Below, piece by piece: positions 51,990 through 62,958 of a stretch of DNA of 64,000 bases. The stretch's first letter is position 1. Each line of letters begins with the position of its first letter. The notes below the pieces were generated by a model. It made no database searches, was not told the origin of the DNA, and saw nothing but the letters and a program-made list of their open reading frames with translations. Position numbers and translations under genes: made by a program. The stretch comes from Collybiopsis luxurians FD-317 M1 (taxonomy: Eukaryota; Basidiomycota; Agaricomycetes; Agaricales; Omphalotaceae), in the NCBI GenBank assembly GCA_000827265.1, contig KN834753.1, positions 216,686 to 280,685 of the forward strand, in the 5' to 3' direction.

Positions 51990-53480
51990 CAGTATATTCA
52001 AGTACGTCAAAGTAGCTCTCCCTGACTCCGACTTTCCGGGAAGTGACACCAGCCTGCGCCACAATCGCTGGAATCCCAGTCTCCCTGGGTTTCACTCACC
52101 TGCACCTAGCTTACTTGAACACGACGTTTTTATGACTTGCAGCATCCAGAGAGCCAACGAAAAGCATCCCGAATATGACTTCAATAGGTTTGGAGATATC
52201 CTGTCATGTTGCGTTGCTACCAACAATTCAGTGGTAATCGGCGGTAGTAAGGCCGTCGGAGTCCCTGTCCTTCCTACGCTCTTTAGGGCTATGATTCTAC
52301 GGAAATCTGAACATGGTGTCGGTGCAGGTGAACTACAACCTGAGTTCATCTACTCCAGGCATTACTCCAATTGCTCAAACTTTTGCGGGACATTTGGTAT
52401 GGCCTCAACGCTTCCATTATGGTCTTGCTGATACGTACTTATTTTTACAGTCTTGGGCTAAATTTGATAATCGACAACCTGCAACCGAGTACACGCCCGC
52501 CTTCATCTTCATCTTCAAACAGGGTGGAAATATGAGACGCAAACAGGCCGCCAGATTTATCTGCGAATATTGCAAACGTGGTCTGACTACTAAACAGCGG
52601 CTGGAGAGTAAGTACAAGACTTGTCTCGTTGGCCTTCCACGCTCGAACTATTTATTGATCAGGTCTTGTAGCGCATATCCAGAGTGTACATTTACGCAAT
52701 TCGAAAACTCTCAAGTGCCATTATTGTTCACACAAGCTGACAGGAGATCGTAGTCTTACTTGGGGGATGTGGGCCATCGCACTGCGCACACAGCATCTAC
52801 GAGTCCGGACACTTATACTGACATACGAGTTTGGAATACTATCGCTTACCCACAAGTCGGCCACCCTCTGGTACTCAGCCATTTTGTACCTGTTGGATCC
52901 TACACATTCAGATACATAGTGAGAGTGTAGTAATACAAAAGAGGAGCTTTGAGTGAAGCTCTAGCCAGGGTTTGACGCTAGGTGGGTGGGAGTGATAGTT
53001 GATTGGATACCCTTTTGGGATAGCCAAAAAACATGATTTCCTAAGGGAGATTCTCAGGTGTTTGCCCTTTACCACTGTTCTCTTGATGACAGGAACAGCA
53101 AAGATGACAGGAAGAGAATGACAGCCAAGTGACAGAGAATAAATGTCAAGAAGTGGCGACATAGCAAAGAGAAAGAAAAAAAAAAGGTAAAAATTAAAGG
53201 TAAAAATTAAAGGGAGCAGGAGAAAGGGCAATAAGAGGGGAGGGTGCACAGAGCTACATGAGAAAGCACAGAGGGAAACGGAGGAAGGAGATTGTGGTGA
53301 TTGGAAAGTCACAAAAAGTGGCAAGTCCAAATATGGGGATAAAATTCGATATATCGAGCTGTGAAAGACCGTGGGAAAATGGTCAAGTCCCCTTGCAAGA
53401 CAATTCCTCCATTACATTCCAGACCCATAAAACGACATCAACTCAACAAAAATGCTTGCCCCAACTCACCTCTAGCCAAT
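51990..53480 (+). pseudogene. zinc-finger copy D, split by an LTR-like insertion
   Basis: The start ATG has become ATA (AGTATATTCAAG against AGCATGTTCAAG in copy A). Internal deletions shift the SSL-motif region. The finger-1 exon is still open (FICEYCKRGLTTKQRLE). The finger-2 exon is cut after GATCGTAGTCTTA (about 52757) by a 667-bp insertion and resumes at about 53428 with AAAACGACATCAACTCAAC, ending in the same tail as copy B (SPLAN). The pieces cannot yield a protein. Confidence 0.72.
52761..53427. mobile_element. LTR-like insertion (probable solo LTR), 667 bp
   Basis: Sequence absent from the sister zinc-finger copies interrupts copy D. It starts TGGGGGATGTGGGCC and ends CCAGACCCA, that is, 5'-TG...CA-3' with short inverted TGGG/CCCA tips, the usual shape of a long terminal repeat. 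No coding capacity. It contains a tandem duplication of about 14 bases (AAAGGTAAAAATT twice, 53187-53213). No clean target-site duplication was found, so the LTR identity is less certain than the fact of the insertion. Confidence 0.55.
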
Positions 53481-53637
53481 TGCTGAATGATGACGCGGAA
53501 GCCAAATCGTTGGAGTAGATTGCACCATGATTCATAGCGTTATTGGATGAAATACTATTTGATAATCTGAGCTGTATGTACATGGATTAAGGTACAGAGA
53601 AAATATTATGAGCGAACATTATACCAGATTGGACCCA

Positions 53638-54010
53638 TAGGAGACTCACAGCGGAGCATCAACGTGAGGACATAATTAACTGAAAATTGTACAGGTTACG
53701 ATAGCTTTCTTTTTTTTTTGGAAACCTTCTGCATAGAGACTCGTGTTGAAAAACCCCATGTTCATAAATTACATAACACCGGACTGCCTGAATAATTGTC
53801 AATAGCGTCCGAAATTTCATCGGAAGCTTTTTCAAGATGGAATTAGTACGAGTATTCCCAGGTTCTCTATTACATCATTTGACACCATTTTTTTTTTCAT
53901 CTACTTTACTGTAAGCTCGAACAGTGGGGGACACATGGTGACATGTACGTTCACAAAAATGTATGTATCCCAGTTATCCACTGTCAACCTTACAGCTGGG
54001 GGTGCAATCT
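53638..54010. repeat. left direct repeat flanking the Crinkler-like gene
   Basis: Matches 56489-56890 in the same orientation over most of its length: GCGGAGCATCAACGTGAGGA, AGAGACTCGTGTTG, CAGTACGAGTATTC-type, TTTCATCTACTTTAC, GTAAGCTCGAAC, and GTCAACCTTACAGCTGG blocks. It belongs to the 3' flank of the zinc-finger unit. A third partial copy is at about 58080-58180. Confidence 0.75.
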
Positions 54011-54726
54011 AATGTCACTAAGTAATTTTACTTCTCTTTTACCCTAAATCCATATACTGTACATATGGCAGCTCCGGACTGCTTAGTATAAGACCAGAAA
54101 CGGAATCCGGATTTGAATGAACCGGGATAAGACGCCACACAAGCATTTAGAAATAATGGCATGACACTTCCAACGCTTCCCATTTAAACTGTAGAGACTC
54201 GTCTAGAGCAAACGTGTTATTTGATAGTCGCTTAATCAGCATCGCGTAATACAAGTAATCAAGACAACGCAGAAAAGAGATCTTCAAAGGATTGGAGCTT
54301 GGTAAGAATCCAAGGAAAGGAAGTAGAGGAACTATCCAGCCCGGAACAGAGAAGTCTGGTAGAGCAGGAGCCCTATAACTGGGATCCAGACTTTGGTTCT
54401 TGGGGGGATGCGGGGAAAGTCATAGGGCTTGGGACCGAGGAAAATATACACTTTGTTGTTGATGACTGCATGAAAGCATTTAAGACTAGACGGTGTTTCT
54501 GGGAGCTCGTGTACTGCAAGACGAGTAACCATGACCAAATAATGCTTCGATGAAGTCCGACAATTGAAGCAACCTTCCACAAGCTATGCCCCTGGAATTA
54601 GCACTTTGTCGTTGAAAGAGAACAGGTAGACGCCAAGGGCGCCAAAATATTGTTAGGGTCAATGAGACCCAACAGTCAACCCTGAGCGCAGGCCTGAGGC
54701 CTGAGCCTCTACCGCTCTCTACCACC
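54011..54726. other. leader region of the Crinkler-like gene
   Basis: Begins with a 33-base string (54034-54066) that is the inverted form of 48462-48493. An 84-codon open frame (54299-54553) has no recognised similarity and may be a short upstream ORF or a decayed exon. No other gene seen. Confidence 0.4.
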
Positions 54727-56476
54727 ATGGTTCTTCTGCACGAAGCAGATCTTCCTCCTGATACGTTTATGCCGGCCAAGGGCTATTTTGTTTCCTTCTG
54801 GAAGAAGTTCTGGAAACAACCCCATCCTCTTTCCGCTGAGAATGTCAAGCTAGTCGGCGTTATCTTTGGGAGACCGACTACCGAGATTGTAGTGCTGAGA
54901 GAATATCTGGCCTTGTACGACAAGATTCGATCTCATTGGGATCAAGACGCTAAATCCAGTGGTTGTCTAGTTGTCGGCACTCCTGGTATTGGTGCCTCAT
55001 CTTTCTTCTTTACGATGTCATTGTATTAATCTACTTTTTAGGCAAATCTACATTCCTTACATATATGGCTACTCATCTGCTCGAGGAAGGGGAATCCTTC
55101 ATTCTCTATCTTAAAAAGAAATATTTCATCTTCACTGCGGATAGTATTTTTACCCCAATCGACACAACCGACAACTCCTGCTTCTTCTATGACATATTCA
55201 GGGCTGTATTCACCCTTGTCGATGGTGATATCTCCACGGAAGAGTCGATGCGTGAGGTGTTGAATCCCTCCCTGCAGTATTATCCAGTTCTAGCATCATC
55301 CCCTCGAGAGAACCGAATCAAAAACTTCGTAAAGCAGCGGAGTCCAAAGGTGTTGGTCCCAGAAGCCTGTACTTTTGAGGAAGCTCTTGTTGTGTCAGTG
55401 AATTCCTTCCTATCCTCTCTGCGTCTGTTATTTAGCTGCGCACCGAAGGCGCAGCAGCCGGCAAAGAGTCAGACCTGAAGAATGCCTGGGCACAATACGG
55501 CCCAGATTTTCGCCTTGTGTTTCAAATAGTCTGTGGAGAATGCAGTTTGAAGGATCACCACATCACTATCCTTGAACAGCTCAGAATGATCAAGACATCC
55601 AAGCTGTTGGAATACTTCCGCCGGATCGAAACGTCACAGGAAATCACCCATCTCATCATCGAGACCGTTGCCTCGCCTCACAATCGTTATGGTTACGGTC
55701 ATCGTTTACGTTCTCATACTATCATGCAACTCCTCTCTCTCCAGCCAGCCATTAGTAAATTTGAGGAACGACGACAGCTCTATCAGACCTTCCAGGCTAC
55801 ATATCAATTGAGTGTTTCTCGCGGCTGGCTCTTCGAAGGAATGGCCATTGACACCCTATCTCGCAATTATGCAGGCCAGTTGGAACCGCTTGAAGGTGGT
55901 GAATTGGAGCCGTTGACCCTCGGGACCCTCGAAATCCGTCTTTTCAACAACAAGATTCATCCTCGTAGTACCGTGTCTTCCACACATCTATATGTTCCTC
56001 TCCAGAGCAACAACCCCAATTGGGACGCCTTCTGCTATAATGGCAACACCGGCGTCGGCTTCCAAATGACCATTGCCGGGAAGAAACGTTCACCGAGCAA
56101 GAGTGGATTTACTGCTTTGCATGCGCGGTTCAATGCCATAGGCGTAGCGCGAAAAATCTTCGTCTTCGTCATGCCCAAAGGTCCCACGTTCAAACTGCCT
56201 CCACTTCCAGATGGTATTGATCAAGAGTGGGAGTTCTTCATCCTTGAACTTGATGTCTCGGCGTTGAGTACGTCTCAAGTTTTGTTCGGCATTGAACTTT
56301 CTCACTCAACTGCATACTTAGACCCAGATTTTGTGGAGCAACTCAAGCATCCCGAGGAGGAGGAAATGGAGGGAGAAGGTAGGATAATACTGCCAGAACG
56401 AGAGGAAGAGGAGGAGGAGGGGGAGGAGGAGGGGTCTGAGTATTATTATGAGGAGTCAGATGAGGAAGACCTCTAA
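54727..56476 (+). CDS. Crinkler/RHS-like protein: P-loop NTPase plus nuclease-like domain
   Basis: Exons 54727-54991, 55042-55391 and 55436-56476 join in frame to 551 residues. An N-terminal helical part is followed by a P-loop NTPase with Walker A GTPGIGKST (split by intron 1) and a Walker-B-like VFTLVDGD. Then come a SSPRENRIKNFVKQ stretch and PDFRLVFQIVCGE, both typical of the RHS/Crinkler NTPase. The C-terminal domain has a restriction-endonuclease-like core with an Asp in PNWDAFCYN and GVGFQMTIAG (Q-x-T replacing the usual E-x-K). It ends in a very acidic Glu-rich tail. Families of this layout, in fungi and oomycetes, are thought to come from mobile-element or conflict systems and act as effectors or in self-defence; that is knowledge of the family, not shown here. 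No signal peptide. The gene sits between direct repeats of the zinc-finger array. Confidence 0.72.
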
Positions 56477-56488
56477 CTCTCATGCATT

Positions 56489-56890
56489 ACAGGAGACTCG
56501 CAGCGGAGCATCAACGTGAGGACGTGAGGACATAATAAACTGAAATTGTACTGACCACTTTTTTTTGGTGACCTACATAGAGACTCGTGTTGGACACCCT
56601 CATGCTCATAAATTCGCACACCTGAATAATTGTTTCAAACTTGCACGACTCAATAGCGTCTGAAATTTCAACGGAAGCTCTTTGCATGTACTCAATATGG
56701 ACCAGAATCCAACCAGAATCAGTACGAGTATTCCTAGGTTCTACATTACATTATTTGGCGGTTCTTTTTTCATCTACTTTACAGTAAGCTCGAACGGTGG
56801 GGCGAAAGACGCACAGTGACATGTACATTCATTTATTACAGGATCTACGGTCAACCTTACAGCTGGAGGTGCCATCTAAGTAATGCCACA
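56489..56890. repeat. right direct repeat flanking the Crinkler-like gene
   Basis: Same-orientation partner of 53638-54010, starting within 15 bases of the Crinkler-like stop codon. It carries a small internal duplication (ACGTGAGGACGTGAGGACAT) that is absent from the left copy. Confidence 0.75.
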
Positions 56891-57224
56891 ATGAATCACT
56901 ACTTATTTGACTTATTTGACAGCCTTTCGAATATATTGAGTTTTTAGGCGTATCAGACACCATATGGACCATATGGAGTTCCTTAGGCGAGTTTATACCT
57001 GTAGAATAATGTAGGGCCCCAAGACAGCAGTGTCACTCAAGGTGTTCAGCCGCAAGTAGCTCGAAGATGCAGTCCTGCACTCCAATTCTACGAATCCAAT
57101 CAGAATCAGACTGTTCAAGGGTGTCGGATCAGCTAACTCTGATTCCAAATTTCTCTCTCGCAAATAAGTGACACCAACGTGGTCCAAGATGGCTAGCGTC
57201 ACAGTGTTTTAGGTTGACATACTC
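56891..57224. repeat. lead-in sequence of decayed zinc-finger copy F
   Basis: No gene. The stretch 56960-57200 matches the region before copy E (48930-49180), supporting that both are the same part of a larger duplicated unit. Confidence 0.55.
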
Positions 57225-57940
57225 TGGATGCTCTTGGAGGCTGCTACGCACGTCTAATTTTGGTCTAATTGGCGTTTCTACTGCTAGCCGTATCCAGCGG
57301 GCTTACGAAATGTTTTCGAGCTCTGTATCGGACTTCCATGGGTTCCAGTCTGTCTTACGCTTTGGCCACCAGCAATTCCGATATTACGTCCGAAGTGAGG
57401 TCGAGGCGTCGACACCGGTATTAGCAGCCTCGATGATCCTACCGCGCCTAGAGTTCTTCCAACACGCCTCGAGGCTATATTTTTATGTTACCTTTGATCA
57501 AATTGGAAGGCCTCATATGGGGTAAGCACTATAGTCAGGTTGCTGCTGGGCATTCGGTACGTCGTCGTCGATGTTTACATTGTGGCCACCTCTGATATAT
57601 GCTGCAATGCTTCTTACAGCTTTCCACTAAAATTAAAAATTCGACTGCGCGCGAACAGACCTGTCTTCGCCTTCAAGCAGGATGGAAGTTTGAGACGCAA
57701 AATGGGAGTTAATTTTTTTTGCGAGTGCGCCAACGCAGTCTAACTACTAGACAGAGGCTGAATAGCAGATACATGGATTCCCCCAACGAGCATACCTCTG
57801 CGAAACCTTCTGTCTCAAATTGATAAAATCCTGCGCGTTTGGGGAATCCCAATTGAGTCCCCTCTTTGCTCGCACAAACTCAAAGGAAGTTGCAGTCTTG
57901 AGCGACACCAAATTGGCAAAAATGCTTGTCCTAACTACCC
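57225..57940 (+). pseudogene. decayed zinc-finger copy of the second type (F)
   Basis: Blocks in family order: ATCCAGCGGGCTTACGAAATG, GGTATTAGCAGCCTCGATGA (SSL motif), the intron tail CTTACAGCTTTCCACTAAAA, TTGCGAGTGCGCCAACGCAG (finger 1 broken by a stop), and in the last exon TGCAGTCTTGAGCGACACCA (finger 2). Stops and lost cysteines make it a pseudogene. Confidence 0.65.
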
Positions 57941-58301
57941 CTAGCCAAGTGAATGAACAATGCGGAAACGTTGGGGGGGGGGGGGTAAAAAGATAACCAA
58001 GAGGGCCTACCCAGGAACAAGTAAATTGTAAGTAACGCCGGCGGTTTTTGCTCCATAAACATGCACGACTTGTGCACGACTGAATAGTGCTTGAAATTTC
58101 ATCGGAAGCCTTTTCGTATGTACTCAATATAGAATTACGGTTTCATAGACCAGAATCAGTACGAGTATTCCCAGGCCGCATAGATTAAATCTGATCAATA
58201 CCAAGTGCACAGTGTCTATCCGAAGCGTGGAAATCTATAAACTGTATCGTACTTGCCTTCAGCTCCCTGGTGTAAGAAAATGAGGTCAAAAATTAGTACA
58301 G
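57941..58301. other. end of the array, RdRP 3' flank
   Basis: Contains a G-run (about 57973-57985) and a partial third copy of the direct repeat at 58080-58180. Nothing coding. Confidence 0.5.
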
Positions 58302-61300
58302 TTACTTCGACATCGCTTCCAGCTTCCCTAAACAATCCAATACACTTCCCAGAGCAATCAGCCTAAAGCTATTCGTACCAAAGATGTCGTCCTGTCGACT
58401 GATCCACGCGTACCACACCTTGTCCAAAATGTACAACAGCCCTTCCCTATCCTCGATAATCTCTCCAGCACGGTCCAGAGGTTGGAACCCCTGCTTCGTC
58501 TCCTTGACAAGGGTCGAAGTATGCGTACGCATTTTATACATTCGCTCACGCTTCCATCGTCGCTCAGAGCAATTCGCAAGAATAATCCCAAGGACAACTT
58601 CTTGCTCCGTAAGTCGAACGCTCGCGTCATTGGATAGCGTATGAATGGCGGAGATGTAGCGCAGATTGTCCACGTAATTTTGGAAGAGTACATCAATGTC
58701 AGGATCTTTCCGACTGTGATCAAACGGGGAGAGATATTTGAAAACGCTGTCAGATAGAAGAAGTGAGATGCTATCCGTCGGGAACGCAAGGGGCTCCAAT
58801 TTTTTTGACATGGTCCAGTCGTCTGGCAAGCTAATATCGTCCGCCTTGATTGCTCGATACATATACCCAAGGACCCGTGTGGATTCGTAGTAGTCGGATT
58901 TCCTAGGGTTGATCACCTCGGCGGCATGCCAATCGGGTTTGGCACGTATAAGCGGCTTGGGCAATTTTTTAATATTTACAGGGATCCCTTTCTTAGGGTA
59001 ATCAACAGCCTGAAAAAAGCATGAACATGCAGAGTACGGAGAGATAGAATGGAGCTCGAAAATTCACCTGAGAGCACATGCCGGCGAGTTTTTCGCATTC
59101 GGGATCGAAGAACCCTTTCTGTAATATCAAAGCGTACCATTGCATACAATAGTGAAAGAACCTGCTAGAACGACTGTGCGTACCTCAGACTGATCTAATA
59201 GCATGAATTCTCATGAGACGGATGGAACAAGTCGCAAGTATTATATTAAACTAACCAGCGATGACAAGGAGTCGATCAGAGAGAAGGCCCTAAAATGGAA
59301 CAGCTAGCGTCGTCAATATAGATTTCGAACAATGCGACTTACGAGAACATCCGCATTGAAATATTCCACGATAAAGTTATGCACGTCTTCAATTTTACAG
59401 TCCCTTCCGATATTCTTATCTTTTCCCGGCGCATAATTAGCCGGTTCTGAAGATCTTGGCGGCAAGATTTCGCCGTAAGTTGACACCACATAAGTATCCC
59501 TAGAAGGTCAAGATCTAGAGAAGTTCGGAAGATAACACACAAATTCTCATACCCGTCCAAATCCCCCCCTCCTAGACACGAGGCAAGAGATCTTCTGCCT
59601 ATTGATAGAACATTTATCACTGACTATATGGATGTGGAGCTATGTATGTACATACCTTGGCTAGGCAGTACCACAACATTTTTGAGATGGCCGAAAAGAC
59701 ACTTCAAATGTGGTGGAGGTTTTCCGATTGCATGTACGCGTTGGACTGGAGATAAATCAGTCCTGGAAAACGCCGATAAGTTCAGCAGGCAAGTCATACC
59801 ATCTCCGGGGTGAACAAGGGGACTGCGCCATATCAAACACGCGCCTTGAATATACTTTGGCTCGGGGTCATCGGGTCGTTGAATGCATGCTAAGTAGAAA
59901 TAAGCAAAGTCAAGGCAGTGCCACATAAATAATTCAACAAGTTCACAGGGAACATACCGAAGATTTTGTTCTCACCCAGACAGTATGTATTATCGCTGTC
60001 GAAATCAGACCTTGATTTATCGTCAACATACGCCGGGCCTTCGTCGGCGACGCCGACAAGAAGATGACTATCTGGAATGGGAATTCGAGCATCATGCTTC
60101 ATCTCTTTTAGAACCTGCATTCGAGAGACATTTCGAAGACCCTTGAGGAATGCCGTGTCGATGTTAATTTTCTTTGACAACTTCGACATTGGGGAAATAA
60201 TTTCGGCATTTCGCTTAGCAAGTTGCTCCAGAATCCAAGGCAGATGAAAAGCGCCGCCGAAAGAATGCGAAGAAAGAAAATTATGGCAGTCCGAAATAGA
60301 GAGGTCGACAAGCTGAGCATCGGCTTTGGCATTTTCTAGCAAAGTCAGGAATGTATCCCGTTTAACACCGCGGTCCTCGAGAATCATTACCAACGACCTA
60401 AAGAGAGATACTTAAATTTAATGCTGATCATTAATGAAGAGCGGTTCCAATCGCACTTGTTGAAATATGCCATCATGGGTGTTTCAAACGCTTCAGCAAT
60501 CTCAATGTCTGCTTCTTCGGCATGACTATTCTCGAATTTGTGCATAGAGGGACGAAGCCGCATGTGAATCTTTCCAGGAGTTTTATCTATCTCCTTGTCG
60601 ACAACGACGACGCCTTTGAATCCCAAGAATCGAATTTGATACTGAAGATAAGGTGAGCAGTGCGAAAGACTCAAAAGTAAGGATATTTACAGCAGAAGGT
60701 TTCACTGCACGCTCTCCACCACTTGAGCGATCCGCACATAGAGCGTCCCAAATTTTATCCCCCAGTTCTTCCGAGATGGTCCCTACTCCGTCGGTAAACA
60801 AGTAAGGATCCCGACCCAAATCCTCCATAATTTCCCATTCATCCGGACGAATTTTCACCGATCTTTCGGTGGCAGTAAACGCTTGGGCCAAACGCGCGGC
60901 ATACTTTGATGGCAGCCAAAGCAAAGGTGGTTTCTCTTCGTTAATTTCCTCATCTTCTCGTGTTGCAAAGTCGCCAATAGAATCTCGTATCGTCTGTGCC
61001 GTGACGTATCCAACTTGAGGATCATGATGCTGGAACGGGTTCATGAACCAAAGGGAGTGCTCCTTCAATGCGGAGTTGGAGTAGGCAAGGAACTCAAAAT
61101 GCCGGCCTGCTAGTTCAAAGCCTTTTAGAATATTATTAACCCGCTCCTCGAGGAATGGACGGTCTCTGTAGGTATCCTCCTCAAAGTCTAAATCCTCCGA
61201 CTCTTCAAAGGTATCGTCCATCCGATGCACAAGGTTTGAATGGTCATTGCTATAGTCACGATCCCAGCGCAATCGTAAGCGATCTTCATCAGAGAAGGCA

Positions 61301-62814
61301 ACACGAATGAAGTAATCTTCGTATCCTTCGTATTGTCGAATAACCCGGTTCGAATCGGTAGCATAAGGCCCTTCCAAAATCATACGAGTAGGGGTAATAA
61401 TGACGTGGTAGCAGGAAAAGGCCCTCATAGAAGGCTGCTTCTCCTTGAAAATGAATTTCGCCACGACACGCTCGAAACATTTGATATGACTTTCTCCTGC
61501 AGGACGATTCGGATCACTCAATTGTTCGCTGTACTTGCGTAGGACCTCTCCCAAGTATCGTGAACCGTGTTTCTTGTGCAGATCTTTGAGGCGCGGTTTC
61601 ATATCCAGCAATTGCTTTGTATGTAGGAGACCACTGTGTAGTAAAGACTCGAGTTGGAATGCAACCGGCCAATCCCAGCTGGTGGTATACAGGCGCCATG
61701 CCCGAAGGTTGGTTTCAGAGAAAAATTTCCAGCCTGCAGCTTCAATCTTGGCTAAAACGATCCTCGTTTGGAGCAGCGCAGTAGAACATGACTGACGGAA
61801 CTGCTCAATAACGTCGACACCACGTATGGTGTTGTTGGGTAGCAGAAGGCGGACGGTGTAAGCGAACGGTGCGACTCGTGCGTGAGTCTCATGGCGTTCT
61901 ACGCTGCCGATTCTCGATTTCGTCCGCAGCATGTGCTTATCGTCGCGGGCATTTCCTGTACTAGGTCGATAAAAGTCAGCTTCCTCAAAAATTGGCGGCG
62001 TAGTAGTATCGAAGATAATGACTAGACTCGAGGTGTGAGATGATGATAATGCTGGAACGATATCAGCTTACATGCGTTTCCATAGTCGTATCCCACGGCG
62101 ATCTTTGAGATGGAGGCGAAATTAATGACAATATTGGTTCCGACATTTTCTGAAAGACGATTGCCAGCCTAGGTAGAAATATCAACAAGACTCACATCAG
62201 CAAAAAAAAAAAATCTAAGAAAAATTTACTTCAATTTTTATCAATTTATGATCAAATACAAATTTTAGCCAAGCCTGGCCGGCTTCAGAGTATTCCTTCT
62301 CCCATTCAATGGAATACTTTCTTGAAGCACCCGGCTGTGCCCGGGGGTCCTGGAACAATATCCCAAACTGAACCTTCACCACCCTCAGTCCGGGACCTTG
62401 CTCCAATTCCTCTTTACGCCACTGTCGATCCTTCTCCAGATCTGGGTCAACGAACGGTGCCTTCTGCAGCGTCGCAGTTTCCCTATTAGATGTCCACCTG
62501 TTTCGGTCGCGGAAGCGTATTTTCGAGCCTCCAAGCTTGATAGGCTGACGCTTCACTTGTTCTAGGAACTGGCGAGCTATTTTCCCGGAGGGTACTTTGA
62601 GAACACCGCTTCCATTATGTACACCTCCCCGTTCGTTTTGGAAGAGATAAAGGATGAAATTTAGTTTTCGGTCGGGACGAGGTTGTCTAAAAGGCGGTTT
62701 ATGGAGACAGTTGGCGACCGCCTTTATCAAGTCCCATCGGTCCACCACGTGTGGGATGTTCTGTATAATGATTTCGGCGCCTGCACCAGTATATAGAGGC
62801 TCTCTCTCTGACAT
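58302..62814 (-). CDS. RDP1: RNA-dependent RNA polymerase of the RNA-silencing pathway
   Basis: Start ATG 62814-62812 (MSEREPLYTGAGAE) and stop TAA 58302-58304, with about a dozen introns; roughly 1,270 residues. An N-terminal RRM-like segment (IIIQNIPHVVDRWDLIKAVA) precedes the polymerase. Conserved polymerase stretches follow in order: LFTDGVGTISEELG, YQIRFLGFKGVVVVD, LRPSMHKFE, RIPIPDSHLLVGVADEGPAY, VHAIGKPP, and the catalytic SCLGGGDLDGD, whose last Gly-Asp are separated by an intron at about 59506-59552. Then come PPRSSEPANY-like and C-terminal VWYAWISRQDDIFGTNSF sequences. This is the QDE-1/Rdp1 family, which makes double-stranded RNA for small-RNA silencing of repeats and transposons. 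Active-site aspartates are intact. The minus-strand gene shares a 144-base divergent promoter with TLS1. Confidence 0.93.
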
Positions 62815-62958
62815 TGAGATAAACTTGCACTTAGACAAGAAGCTCGATGGGCGACGAAGGCGTTCAGAAGAAAGAAACTCAGCGCATGGCCTGCTGCGGC
62901 GTTGAGTTTAAGTTAGCGCGCCGCTTTTTGAGCGCCAATACCTTTGTAGTGTACTATC
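62815..62958. promoter_or_regulatory. 144-bp divergent promoter between RDP1 and TLS1
   Basis: Only 144 bases separate the two start codons. Contains a GCGCGCCG string but no clear TATA box. Confidence 0.55.

Noticed and set aside
54299..54553. 84-residue frame before the Crinkler-like gene as its first exon
   Set aside because: No splice signals join it in frame to 54727 convincingly, and its sequence matches no part of the family; kept only as a note in the leader entry.
57973..57985. G-run as a possible G-quadruplex or telomere-like signal
   Set aside because: A single homopolymer run without the repeated G-tract spacing of either; probably replication slippage or a sequencing-sensitive site.
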